DNA of 34,076 nucleotides from Melioribacteraceae bacterium (GCA_027013735.1 JALWGH010000184.1:1-34076), one strand, 5' to 3'; numbered from the stretch's first letter, positions 16,717 through 25,700 are shown. Notes: generated by a model not told the origin, from the sequence alone. Made by a program: numbers and translations.

Positions 16717-16728
16717 AGAGGAATGGGA

Positions 16729-17469
16729 ATGAAAAAAATAAGAATAATTGTTCTTGCAATAGTTTTAGCAGTTGCGTTGCAAGCCACGTACGCATCTGTT
16801 TCTCCCATTCGGGAAGACTTTGCAAAATTCGACAGGAGCTACATCTCCGCTCTGTTCCTCACAATGAAAGGCAACAAGGAAAAGGCCGAATTAAAATTGC
16901 TAAAGTTGTCGAAAATCTGGAGCCGGTTTAAAAGCGATTATTATTCTTACTCACCGAAAGATTCATTGTGGAAAAAAGATTTCGACAAAGTCGGAGAAAT
17001 CTTAAACTCCGCTAAAGAGCTGGTTAGTAAAAACGAAATTCAGAAAGCACACGAAACCCTTGAAAAAATAAGAGGAATTTTCTACAACCTGCGTAAAAGA
17101 AACGGTATTGATTATTACCTTGACGGCATAATTAAGTTTCACGCCAATATGGAAAAAATTGTGCATCCGTTGAAGGACAAAAAACCAAAAGATGTAAATG
17201 CGGAATTAATTTCGGAACTTAAAACCGTTGTAACAAAAGCAAAAGAAGATTGGAATGATTTTGCTAACAGGAAATTTGACGCTACCGTATTTTCTTTTAC
17301 ACCGGAAAAAACGCAAAAGTTAAAAGCTGCAATTCAAGCCGAAAGCAATACATTAAAGAAATTAGAAAATGCTTTGGCTCAGGGAAACAAGGCAAAAATA
17401 ATCAAGGCGGGACTTGCCGTTAAAAAGAACTTCAGGAAAGTTTTTCTATTGTTTTCGGATTTGAAATAA
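16729..17469 (+). CDS. Uncharacterised exported helical protein
   Basis: I do not recognise the family. The 246-aa product has a clear signal peptide (MKKIRIIVLAIVLAVALQATYA) and is otherwise almost entirely helical and lysine-rich, with no cysteine. Two halves look alike in layout: F-D-R-S-Y-I-S-A-L-F...KAHETLEKIRGIFYNL and F-H-A-N-M-E-K-I...KAGLAVKKNFRKVFLLF, suggesting two four-helix-bundle-like units, somewhat like cytochrome b562 or c' without heme ligands. An ATG at 16723 is possible, but AGAGG lies at proper distance only from the ATG at 16729. It ends the operon; a hairpin with a T-run follows. Probable periplasmic location; function unknown. Confidence 0.75.
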   Translation: MKKIRIIVLAIVLAVALQATYASVSPIREDFAKFDRSYISALFLTMKGNKEKAELKLLKLSKIWSRFKSDYYSYSPKDSLWKKDFDKVGEILNSAKELVSKNEIQKAHETLEKIRGIFYNLRKRNGIDYYLDGIIKFHANMEKIVHPLKDKKPKDVNAELISELKTVVTKAKEDWNDFANRKFDATVFSFTPEKTQKLKAAIQAESNTLKKLENALAQGNKAKIIKAGLAVKKNFRKVFLLFSDLK

Positions 17470-17481
17470 AACACCAAAGAG

Positions 17482-17511
17482 GGAGAGGCTCAAAACCTCT
17501 CTGTCTTTTTT
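17482..17511 (+). terminator. Rho-independent terminator
   Basis: The stem GAGAGG (17483-17488) pairs with CCTCTC (17496-17501) across a seven-base loop, extended by one G-T pair, and is followed after four bases by six T residues. It closes the epimerase, asparaginase, phosphoesterase and helical-protein operon. Confidence 0.75.
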
Positions 17512-17627
17512 AACATTCTGACATTTATTGTTTTTCTTGTTCAATGTTTTGTCACGATTTTTACACGCCCAAACAAGCCAGCCAAAAATCGCGCCAAAAC
17601 AAATTTGTGTGTTTTTGTCCTCTAATC

Positions 17628-17647
17628 CCACGGGTTAAAACCCGTGG
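17628..17647. repeat. Perfect hairpin, 9-bp stem with AA loop
   Basis: CCACGGGTT and AACCCGTGG flank a two-base AA centre. It opens mosaic copy B; copy A has a weakened relative (AGAAACCCGTAATTAAT near 11573). Such short GC-rich inverted repeats resemble REP-type elements; no RAYT transposase is present here. Confidence 0.6.
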
Positions 17648-17708
17648 TTAATTATACACCTCATAGCCTTATTCCACAAAGGAAAGAAAGCATAAACTAA
17701 TTTTTAAA

Positions 17709-17906
17709 ATCCATCAATCCACTCCTCCAACTATCCAAGGTTTTCTATTTGGTAAACACTTTTCTCTGTTCACTGATATCTGTTCTCTGAAAAGATGCGT
17801 CTTGCTTGTCACGGCGAAGCCCGAACTAAGTGAGGGCGAAGGCGGACGTCTTGCCTCTCGCGTCTTGCGTAGAATCCATTTCTTATTTCTTGTTTCTTCT
17901 TTCTTA
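17709..17906 (+). repeat. Mosaic intergenic repeat, copy B
   Basis: In order: an ATCC/TCCAA module (17709-17740); a CTGTTCACTG / CTGTTCTCTG module (17766-17789); GCGTCTTGCT (17797-17806); a 39-base GC-rich block (17808-17846) that matches 22004-22042 at 33 of 39 positions; CGTCTTGCCTCTCGCGTCTTGCG (17847-17869); and a TTTCTT-rich tract to about 17906. The 546-base gap between the helical protein and the methyltransferase contains this element, the terminator and the hairpin, and no gene. Confidence 0.8.
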
Positions 17907-18015
17907 TGTTGCCATCTATTTTAATCCCGTACCAATTTCCGGAAGCTTTTATTATGCAGGGTTGTTTAATTTGTTTAATTTTGTTCTTGTTCGTAAAACA
18001 GAATTGGAGAAAACG

Positions 18016-18669
18016 ATGAGATACTATCCGGATTCAAAAGTGGAGGTTCAGGGTTTCGAGGCAAAGTATTACGACAAACTGCTGAATTACTTGACCTTTG
18101 GCAGTTACGCCGTCTTTATTAAAAAAGCAATTGCCTCAATGGAAATAAAACCCGAAGATAAAATACTTGATTTCGGTGCAGGCACGGGACGCAATGCCCT
18201 TTTGATGCACCGTTACTTAAACGAAAACGGCAAAATTTTGGGTTTGGAAATTTCCGAGGAGATGTTAAAACAATTCCGCGAAAGAACAAAAGACATCCCG
18301 AACATCGACGTGCTTGAGCAAAGAATAGATATCCCTTTCGAGTTGGACGAAAAGTACGACAAAGCGCTGATTTCCTTTGTGATTCACGGTTTTCCGCACG
18401 AGGTTCGCAAACAAATAATTCGCAACGTGTTCAATAACCTCAAGCCCGGCGGATATTTTAACATCCTGGACTTCAACGAGTTTAAATTGAATGAAATACC
18501 ATTTTACGCACGCTTTGTTTTTACCAAGGTTGAATGCAAATATGCTTTCGATTTTGTAGAGCGGGATTGGAAGAAAATTTTGACGGAATTCGGTTTCGGA
18601 AATTTTGAGGAAAAAAGATTTTTTGGCAGATACGTTAGATTGTTAAAAGCCCAAAAAATCAAGGAGTAA
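18016..18669 (+). CDS. Class I SAM-dependent methyltransferase (UbiE-like)
   Basis: A 217-aa methyltransferase. The SAM-binding motif ILDFGAGTGRNALLM starts near 50, the acidic end of strand two is GLEISEEMLKQF, and the post-motif strands KALISFVIHGF and GGYFNILDFNEF follow in the usual order of Methyltransf_11/25 enzymes. The small-molecule or protein substrate is unknown. An open frame reaches back to 17830, but that part translates the repeat element and has no codon for a normal N-terminus; the ATG at 18016 has GGAGA seven bases upstream. The stop codon overlaps the ribosome site of the sirtuin gene, two bases away, so these are co-transcribed. Confidence 0.85.
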   Translation: MRYYPDSKVEVQGFEAKYYDKLLNYLTFGSYAVFIKKAIASMEIKPEDKILDFGAGTGRNALLMHRYLNENGKILGLEISEEMLKQFRERTKDIPNIDVLEQRIDIPFELDEKYDKALISFVIHGFPHEVRKQIIRNVFNNLKPGGYFNILDFNEFKLNEIPFYARFVFTKVECKYAFDFVERDWKKILTEFGFGNFEEKRFFGRYVRLLKAQKIKE

Positions 18670-18671
18670 AA

Positions 18672-19409
18672 ATGGTTGCCCGAGCAGCGGACTTAATATT
18701 AAACGCAAATCACGTTACGGCTTTTACAGGTGCAGGCATTTCAGTTGAAAGCGGGATACCGCCTTTCCGCGGGGAGAACGGGTTGTGGTCAAAATACGAC
18801 CCGTCCTTTTTGGAGATTTCTTTTTTCCACCACCACCCGAAACAATCGTGGAAATTAATCAAAGAAATATTTTACGATTTCTTTGGCAAAGCCGAGCCGA
18901 ACAAGGCTCACTTTGCACTTGCCGAGCTCGAAAAGTTAGGATTGGTAAAAGCCGTAATTACTCAGAACATCGACAATCTTCATCAAGAAGCGGGAAGCAA
19001 AACGGTTTACGAGTTTCACGGAAATTCACAAAGACTCGTTTGCACAAAATGCGGAACGTATTTTGACGTGAAAGAAATAGACTTGTCCGCAGAAATTCCA
19101 CGCTGTAAAAATTGCGGCGGAATTTTAAAACCCGATTTTATTTTTTTCGGAGAGGCAATTCCCGAACCGGCGCGTTCCCGTTCGTTCGAGGAAGCGGAAA
19201 CGGCAGACGTTTTCCTCGTAATCGGCACAACGGGGGAAATAATGCCTGCTTCTTTAATTCCTACGGAAGCAAAAAGGAACGGCGCAAAAATAATCGAGAT
19301 AAACACAGAGCCGTCGAACTACACCCGTACTATTACGGACGTTTTCCTGAAGGGCAAAGCTACCGAGAAAATGCAGGAGCTTTTAAATGAAATCAAATTG
19401 CGGCTTTAA
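18672..19409 (+). CDS. NAD-dependent protein deacetylase (Sir2 family)
   Basis: A 245-aa sirtuin that removes acyl groups from lysine with use of NAD. The Rossmann motif TGAGIS is at 19-24, TQNID at 97-101, catalytic His116 in EFHG, and the structural zinc is held by C124-x2-C127 and C145-x2-C148. The region SFFHHHPKQSWKLIKE lacks the Tyr-x2-Arg pair that marks desuccinylase-type sirtuins; overall it reads most like the Thermotoga-type deacetylase. An AAGGAG site precedes the ATG. It is placed between a methyltransferase and a DUF364 protein with gaps of two bases each, so the three are probably one transcript. Confidence 0.94.
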   Translation: MVARAADLILNANHVTAFTGAGISVESGIPPFRGENGLWSKYDPSFLEISFFHHHPKQSWKLIKEIFYDFFGKAEPNKAHFALAELEKLGLVKAVITQNIDNLHQEAGSKTVYEFHGNSQRLVCTKCGTYFDVKEIDLSAEIPRCKNCGGILKPDFIFFGEAIPEPARSRSFEEAETADVFLVIGTTGEIMPASLIPTEAKRNGAKIIEINTEPSNYTRTITDVFLKGKATEKMQELLNEIKLRL

Positions 19410-19411
19410 AA

Positions 19412-20131
19412 ATGGCAAGTCCTTCACCGCTTCCCGACCCGCTTGAATTATTTCTTTCCAAATACGGTTTCGACCTTGGAAAAATTTCGGAAATTTTTAC
19501 AGGTGAAAGATATTCGGGAGTTGTGCTGAACAACGGAAACATCGGCGTTTGCTCCGGTATGGGTGAAAAAATCCCTGTGAATAAAGGGGAATACGCAAAT
19601 ATAAATCTGAAAAATTTTCGTCACAGGGTTTTGCTTAACGCTTACTTTAATGCAATAATGAACTACTCTACTAATATAGTAGGCGAGCCGGACATTCTCA
19701 AAGCTGTTGACTTTTCGTTTTTTGAGAAAATTGTAATGTTGGGCTTTATTAAACCGCTGGCTGCAAAATTCGGGGAGCTAAATATTTCTTTAACCATTTT
19801 CGACTTGAACCGGGACGAACCGGAATTGACTCCGATTTCGGAGCGTGAAAAATATTTGGCGCAAGCGGATGCGGTAATACTTTCCTCAACAGCAATAGCA
19901 AACGGAACATTCTTGCAAACTGTTCAAAACTCCAACGCCGGTGCGAAAATTTTCATTTTAGGTCCTTCTTCCACAATGACGGAAGAGTTTTTTCTTTACG
20001 GAAAAGTCGAGGGTGTTTTCGGTTCCTGCTTTGAGAAAAACGACCGCCGGGTAATTGAAATAATTAAAAATAACGAGGGGACAAAGAAGTTTCTTAAATA
20101 CGGAACGAAGAAAGGATTGTTGAAAGATTGA
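19412..20131 (+). CDS. DUF364 family protein (putative heavy-metal chelation domain)
   Basis: A 239-aa protein matching the DUF364 pattern: a Rossmann-like C-terminal half with VVMLGFIKPLA-type strand (here KIVMLGFIKPLAAKFG), LTIFDLNRDEPEL, ADAVILSSTAIANGTF, and the closing AKIFILGPSSTMTEEFF and GVFGSCFEKNDRRVIEII. In the family this fold resembles radical-SAM or methyltransferase-like metal-binding proteins and is named for putative metal chelation; no biochemical role is secure. It lies two bases after the sirtuin gene and ends the cluster, facing asnA. No signal peptide, so probably cytoplasmic. Confidence 0.8.
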   Translation: MASPSPLPDPLELFLSKYGFDLGKISEIFTGERYSGVVLNNGNIGVCSGMGEKIPVNKGEYANINLKNFRHRVLLNAYFNAIMNYSTNIVGEPDILKAVDFSFFEKIVMLGFIKPLAAKFGELNISLTIFDLNRDEPELTPISEREKYLAQADAVILSSTAIANGTFLQTVQNSNAGAKIFILGPSSTMTEEFFLYGKVEGVFGSCFEKNDRRVIEIIKNNEGTKKFLKYGTKKGLLKD

Positions 20132-20135
20132 TGAG

Positions 20136-20155
20136 CGCCCCGCGAAAACGGAGCG
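20136..20155. terminator. Possible weak terminator between convergent genes
   Basis: CGCCCCG (20136-20142) pairs with CGGAGCG (20149-20155) with one C-A mismatch and a six-base loop. There is no T-run, so this is a weak call; the position between two convergent genes is what supports it. Confidence 0.3.
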
Positions 20156-20165
20156 TCCGGGTAAT

Positions 20166-21296
20166 TTATTCAAGCACAAAAATATTTTTCTTTGCACAGA
20201 TGTCTTTCAATATTTGAGGCCATACGGTTACGCTTACCTCGCCGAGATGTGCTTTGCGTAACAGGTACATCATTGTCCGCGACTGCCCTATTCCGCCGCC
20301 GATGCTAAGGGGAATTTCGTCGTTCAGGATTGCTTGGTGGTAAGGCATTTTAAGGAAATCGAGCTGACCGGTTATTTCAAGCTGTTTCTTCAAAGTGTCT
20401 TTTGTAACGCGGATGCCCATTGAAGTCAATTCGTGTCTGCGCTTTGTAACGGGATTCCAAACGAGGAGATCGCCGTTAAGTCCGTGCATCTGCTCGCCGT
20501 TTTTAACAACAGTTTCCGTTACCCAATCGTCGTAGTCCGCTGCGCGCAACTCGTGCGGATAGCCGTCTTTTAACGTCCAGCCGATTCCGATAATAAAGAC
20601 GGCAGGATATTTTTTCAGCAGTTCAGTTTCCCGTGCTTTCCTTGGCAGGTCGGGGTACATATCCAGCACTTCTTCCGCATGGAAGAATGTCAGCTCCTCG
20701 GGGAAGTCGGGATATTTGTCGGTTTTTAATTGCGGGAAAAGTTCTTGCGCATATTTACCGGCGCCGTGTAAAACCTTCCAGATTTTTTTAACAACTTCTT
20801 TCAAAAAATCAAGATTCCTGTCCTCTTCGGTTATTACCCTTTCCCAATCCCACTGGTCAACGTAAACGCTATGGTCGTGGTCGAGGAAATAATCTTTCCT
20901 TACGGCGCGCATATCGGTAATAATTCCTTCGCCAACTTTGCAGTCGAACTGTTTGAGCGCAACGCGTTTCCACTTGGTTGCGGCTTGCACAATTTGTGCG
21001 TCAATCGGGTGCTTGTCGTTATCGTTGGAAATGTGAAATTGAATCGGTGTGCGCGAGCCGTCCCTGTCGAGGTAATCATTGACGCCTCTGTTTACGTCAA
21101 CAATCAAAGGCACTTGCACCATCATTAAGTTCAGCTCTTTGCTGAGATTTTCCTCAATGTAACTTTTAACTGCGTAAAGAGCTTGCATTGTTTCCCTCGG
21201 TGTGAGCAGGGATTTGTAATCGGTCGGTAGAATCTTTTCAATTTCCGCGTAATCTCCAATGCCGGGACCGGCTAAATCGGCTTTCTTGTCGTACAT
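20166..21296 (-). CDS. asnA: Aspartate-ammonia ligase (asparagine synthetase A)
   Basis: AsnA makes asparagine from aspartate, ammonia and ATP and has a class II aminoacyl-tRNA-synthetase fold. Readable family blocks are VPLIVDVNRGVNDYLD, PIQFHISNDNDKHPIDAQIVQAATKWKR, VYVDQWDWE, and the ATP-binding motif GGGIGQSR near the C-terminus. At 376 residues it is somewhat longer than the E. coli enzyme (330). The frame extends 13 codons upstream, but the ATG at 21296 has an almost perfect ribosome site (AAGGAGGT, five bases away). It is the first leftward gene on the right side of the putative origin. The asparaginase nearby catalyses the reverse direction. Confidence 0.97.
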   Translation of the reverse strand: MYDKKADLAGPGIGDYAEIEKILPTDYKSLLTPRETMQALYAVKSYIEENLSKELNLMMVQVPLIVDVNRGVNDYLDRDGSRTPIQFHISNDNDKHPIDAQIVQAATKWKRVALKQFDCKVGEGIITDMRAVRKDYFLDHDHSVYVDQWDWERVITEEDRNLDFLKEVVKKIWKVLHGAGKYAQELFPQLKTDKYPDFPEELTFFHAEEVLDMYPDLPRKARETELLKKYPAVFIIGIGWTLKDGYPHELRAADYDDWVTETVVKNGEQMHGLNGDLLVWNPVTKRRHELTSMGIRVTKDTLKKQLEITGQLDFLKMPYHQAILNDEIPLSIGGGIGQSRTMMYLLRKAHLGEVSVTVWPQILKDICAKKNIFVLE

Positions 21297-21445
21297 TTGA
21301 ACCTCCTTAACTAATGAGCGAGAAATTTTACACACCTAAAGTAACTTTTAGAATTCGAAAAGACAAATAAAAAATTATCGGCTCCTTCGGACTGAATTTT
21401 CAAATCTGAAATTGTTTATATTTGCGCAAAAAATTTTTGAAAACT

Positions 21446-21757
21446 ATGAACGTATGGTTTGCAGCATTACTGGTAATTTTATTTAACATTCCGTTTGGTT
21501 ATTGGCGGGCAAATGTGAGAAAGTTTTCCTTGCAATGGGCTCTTGCGGTGCACATTCCCGTGCCTTTTGTAATTGCCCTGCGTTTGCTCGGTCACATCGG
21601 ATTCCAATTTTACACTTACCCTATTTTGATAACGGCGTTTTTCTTAGGTCACCTTTTCGGTAAAATGATTTACGTGAGAATTAAAGCTCTCAAGCCTGCA
21701 AAAGTTTCCTCCTGCCTTGTAATGGATTTGGTGAGAATGAGAGGGGAAGAAAGTTAA
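21446..21757 (+). CDS. Small conserved-looking membrane protein
   Basis: A 103-aa protein with about three hydrophobic stretches (2-18, 32-48, 55-75) and a short polar C-terminus. The segment FNIPFGYWRANVRKFSLQW after the first helix and the His/Pro pair in AVHIPVPFVIALR look like conserved family residues; I recall similar short proteins in Bacteroidota and Ignavibacteria, without a known function. The ATG at 21446 is chosen over a TTG at 21422. A sequence TATATTTG, 22 bases before the ATG, resembles the Bacteroidota -7 box, but no -33 partner is clear. It stands alone, followed by repeat copy C. Confidence 0.7.
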   Translation: MNVWFAALLVILFNIPFGYWRANVRKFSLQWALAVHIPVPFVIALRLLGHIGFQFYTYPILITAFFLGHLFGKMIYVRIKALKPAKVSSCLVMDLVRMRGEES

Positions 21758-21759
21758 AG

Positions 21760-21854
21760 CCATCCAACAATGCATTTCTCCAATTATCCAAGAGTCTCGT
21801 TTGGGAGAGTGCGCGAGTGCTCTTGGATGATTGGATTTTTGGACAATTGGATGG
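21760..21854. repeat. Imperfect inverted repeat, 35-base arms
   Basis: Arms 21760-21794 and 21820-21854 are complementary over their outer 8 bases (CCATCCAA) and inner 16 bases (TCCAAT, one mismatch, ATCCAAGAG), with a divergent centre. A 25-base loop separates them. The left arm is the ATCC/TCCAA module of copies A and B. Confidence 0.7.
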
Positions 21855-21871
21855 AATGGTCTCGAGTATTT

Positions 21872-22098
21872 AACTTTCCACTTTCCATTTTCAACTTTCA
21901 ATTAAATAAGTCTTAAGTTACGAGTAACGAGTCTTAAGTCTCTGGTCACTGTTATCTGTTCTCTGAGCAGGACGTCTTACGTCTAGCGTCTCGCGTCTTG
22001 CTTGTCACGGCGTAGCCCGAGCATAGCGAGGGCGAAGACGGACCTGTCGCGCCGAAGTCAAGCAAAGCGCAGACGAAGGCGGATTTCTTCTTTCTTAT
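21872..22098 (+). repeat. Mosaic intergenic repeat, copy C
   Basis: In order: an ACTTTCC-type module (21872-21905); TAAGTCTTAAGT / ACGAGTA module (21906-21939); CTGTTATCTGTTCTCTG (21949-21965); GACGTCTTACGTCTAGCG and TCGCGTCTTGCT (21971-22002); the 39-base GC block (22004-22042); a further GCGCCGAAG / GCGCAGACGAAGGCGGA part; and a TTTCTT tract (22084-22098). Positions 21872-21918 are identical to 29089-29135. Confidence 0.85.
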
Positions 22099-22206
22099 TT
22101 GAATGTCAAATTAAGTCCCTGCCTATTAACGTCTAACATTATTTTTCCTTAGTTTTGAAAAAGTGATTTGCTGTGAATTTTAAATTAAATTTTCAGGGTC
22201 AAAAGA

Positions 22207-22704
22207 ATGGCAACAAATCTTGAATTGAAAATCGAGTTGAAAGACTTCAGACGGGTTCTCGGCAGACTGAAAAAGATAGATGCCGAATACAAGGGAATAT
22301 TAAAACAGAAAGACATTTACTTTACGGTAAAAGGCGGGCTGTTAAAACTCAGAAGACAAAACGGCGAGTACGAACTGATTTATTACAACCGCGACGAAGA
22401 AGGCAAAAAGCGTTGGAGCAATTTCGAAGTTATTCTACTTAACGGAAAGAACATTGAAAAAACATTTGTAAAAATTTTGAATGTGGAAGCCGTAGTTGAA
22501 AAAACAAGAAAACTGTTTATTTACAAGGGCACAAGGGTTCATCTCGATACTGTAAAAGGACTCGGAAAATTCCTTGAGCTTGAAACCCCTGTGACCAAAG
22601 GCAAGCGTGAGGCGGAAGTTAGATTTAAAGAAATAATCAAGCTGCTCGACTTGGACACAGCGAAACAAATAAAAACTTCTTACAGATTTTTGATTGCAAA
22701 ATGA
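22207..22704 (+). CDS. CYTH domain protein (class IV adenylate cyclase-like)
   Basis: A 165-aa CYTH tunnel-fold protein. The first strand NLELKIEL carries the alternating charged residues of the family (Glu6, Lys8, Glu10). Others follow: KLRRQNGEYELIYYNRDE, VVEKTRKLFIYKGTRVHLDTVKGLGKFLELET, and the late SYRFLI. This set fits the CyaB-type class IV adenylate cyclases and related triphosphate-binding enzymes, which act on nucleotide or polyphosphate substrates with divalent metal; whether this one makes cAMP is open. Its stop codon overlaps the AddB-like gene by four bases (ATGA), so the two are coupled in translation. Confidence 0.85.
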   Translation: MATNLELKIELKDFRRVLGRLKKIDAEYKGILKQKDIYFTVKGGLLKLRRQNGEYELIYYNRDEEGKKRWSNFEVILLNGKNIEKTFVKILNVEAVVEKTRKLFIYKGTRVHLDTVKGLGKFLELETPVTKGKREAEVRFKEIIKLLDLDTAKQIKTSYRFLIAK

Positions 22705-25700
22705 TTCTTACAAAATCCGAAATAAAGAAAATTGACATTGAAAGATTCGTCGATGACTTTGCCACTGCCGGCGCAATTGAAAAATTTTTATTAATCGTTC
22801 CCACTAACCGCAGGGTACGCAAATTAAAAAAGCGACTAATTGACCTCACGCCGTCGAAAGGGGCAACGGTAATAAACATCGAAACGCTTGAAACTTTCAC
22901 GAGAAAGATTCTCGGCGAGAATGAAATTTTCCGCAGGCTCTCGGAATCCGCAGCCTCGGTATTTCTTGAACAAGCCGCCGAAGAAACGGAGCTGGAATAT
23001 TTTTCTTCTTACAAAGGCGAAATTCCTTTCGGAACAATTGAAGAACTGCGCGAAGTAATTTCCGAATTTAAGCGTTTCGGGTATTTTCCCGAAGACATTT
23101 TAAATTTACCCGAGGATGTTTCCCCTGCGGAAAAAAGAAAAGCACGGGACATTGCTTTCATTTACTCAAAATATTTGCAATCAACTACGGGCGTAAGTGC
23201 TTACGAAGTGGGAGACGTTTACCAAAGAGTAATTGCGCTCGGAAAAGAAAAGTTCAGGGAAATTTTTGCGAGCATTTACCCTGATGTTGAAAACGTAATT
23301 GTTACGGGCTTCGACGAGTTTTCTCCGCCCGAGATTGAGATTTTGAACATCCTTTCCGATTTGGAAAATGTAAAAACCTTCATTGATTTTGATTACGATT
23401 CTTCTAACGGTTTTTTATTTTCTCATCTTAACGACTGCTACGAAGCCTTGAAAAATAAGGGCTTCCGCGCTATCGAGGATGTTTCCCCCGCGGGGAACGA
23501 CAAATTTACGAGCTTCGTCCGTTCCTTCCTTTTCAAAAATGTTGAAAAGCAAAACGAACGTTACAAAGACAATTTGTTTTTAATCCCCGCCGAAAACAGG
23601 GAAGAGGAAATTAAATTAATAGCCAAAGCAATTAAGGAAAATTTAACGGAAGGCACAGCCAAACCGAACGAAATTTGCGTGGCGTTTAATTCCATTACTT
23701 CTTATTCGCAGATTGTTAGAGACGTTTTCAAATCTTACGGAATTCCTTTTAATCTTACGGACAGAATCACGCCGGACAAAACAGCGCCTGCCACGGCAGT
23801 AATTAATCTCCTTGAAATAATTGAAACCAATTACTACTACAAAAATATTCTGCGGGCTTTCAGCAGCGGATTCGTTTACCTGCCAGGCGTTAACATCGGC
23901 GCAATTCAGGCTGCGGCAAGAAGTCTGAAATTAACCGTGGGGCTTTCCAACTGGAAGACGCAATTAAACCAAAACATTTTTGGGAACGAAAACTCAACGG
24001 AAGCAAGTATTTTTAAAGAAGCACTGAAAAGTATTAAGTCAATTGAAAAATTGTTGTCCCCTTTTTCCAAAGAGTTGACAATCGGTGAATTTCTTACCGA
24101 GCTAAAAAAATTAATCAAGGAAGTGAAATTAGATTCCCTGTTGTTCAAGGGGGACGACGCACAGCAGGAAATAAACATCAAAAGTCTTTCAGGCTTAATC
24201 GAAGCTGCGGAAGAAGTTTTTACGTTAATCGAAATCAAGGAAGGCAAAGGAGAGAAATTTACGCTCGAATTTTTCCTCGACAGGCTAAGAACGATTGCAC
24301 GCTCGGCGAGGTTTAACGTTAAGGAGCGCCCCGAATACGGCGTGCTTGTAACTTCGGTAAAAGAAATTCGCGGCTTGAGTTTTAAAGTGCTGTTTGTCGG
24401 CGGAATGGTGGACAAGGATTTTCCCGTCAGATACCGTCCGGAAATTTTCAAACCGAAAACGTTTGCAAAAAACGAGGAGCGCCACCTGACCGAACAACGC
24501 TACCTTTTTTACCAAGCGCTAAAGGCTCGCAGGAACAAGCTCTACTTAACTTACCCGAAACGCGAACTTAAAAAGGAGCTTTCGCCTTCATCTTTCCTGG
24601 ATGATTTTAAGAAACTGTTTGCAGTTACCGAACTTACTCCAAAGGATTTTGAAAACGCTTACTACTCCAGGGAAGAATTACTGAAAGATTTTAACCTGCT
24701 TGTCAAAAATAATCTGACGGAAAATATTTTAACCCTTGAGGAAAAATTCAAAATAGACACAGGTAAAATTAAGACGCTGTTGGACATCGATTTTTCCAAA
24801 TTGCACAGGGCGGAAAACTCCGCCGAATATTTCGGGACTTTGCTGCGTGAAAATATTGAAGATGGAGAAAACTCAAAACTCAAGCACTACCTTGCTTCTT
24901 GGAGACACAGAGTATTTTCAGTAACTCAGCTTGAGACTTACGCAAAATGCCCGTTCAGATTTTTCCTTGAAAGAATCTTAAAAGTAGAAATTCTCGAAGA
25001 ACCGAAGGAAGAAGTTGAAAGAACGGAATTCGGGAAAATACTCCACAAAATTCTTTTCCGTTTTTACGTAGAGTCAAGCAAGAAGAATCTCCGTTTGAGT
25101 AATTGCTCGGACGAAATCTTTAACAGGGCAAAAAATTTACTTTTCCAAATAGCGCGGGACGAAATAAATGCTTCGAAGATTTTTGAGTCGGGGCTCTCGT
25201 TTCACGATAAGGAAAAAATCCTCGGCATAAACGGCAGAGAAGAGGATTCGATTCTCTACAAATTTTTGGAAACGGAAAGAAGCGACACGGACGGATTTGT
25301 CCCGATTTATTTCGAAGCTTCTTTCGGGGCGGAAAAGTTTAGCGAGGAATTAACGTTAATAAGCAAAGACCCGGTTAAGTTGGGCAATGTTTTGCTGAGG
25401 GGCAAAATTGACAGAATCGAAATCAACGAAAGCGAAAAACTTTTTAATGTGGTGGATTACAAAACCGGCGGTAACGCAAGCGGACTCGGTAAAGAAATCA
25501 GAGAGGGACTTTCCTTACAATTGCCCGTTTACCTTTACGCCGCCAATCAATTCCTCGGCGAAGATTACACGGGAAAGGAAATGATTATTTATTCCCTGAA
25601 ATACAAAAAAGACGACTTCGGTAAAAATAAAATAAACGAAAACTCTGCGCGTAAAAAAGCTTCTCGTGATGAATTGGTTGAAGTTAATAAAAGCCTTTTT

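Larger units (their letters stand above)
21758..22206. other. Intergenic region filled by repeat copy C
   Basis: Nearly 450 bases without a gene. It contains the inverted repeat at 21760-21854 and the modules at 21872-22098. The last 100 bases before the CYTH gene (22099-22206) are AT-rich and should hold its promoter, which I could not define. Confidence 0.75.

Noticed and set aside
17830-18015. N-terminal extension of the methyltransferase
   Set aside because: This stretch translates the repeat element, has no ribosome site, and the ATG at 18016 gives a normal N-terminus with GGAGA upstream.
21417-21424. Bacteroidota-type promoter TATATTTG before the small membrane protein
   Set aside because: The -7-like box fits but no -33 partner was found, so it is only mentioned in the gene entry.
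23906-24451. 181-codon frame opposite the AddB-like gene
   Set aside because: Antisense shadow with serine-rich low-complexity translation; the plus-strand gene is well supported.
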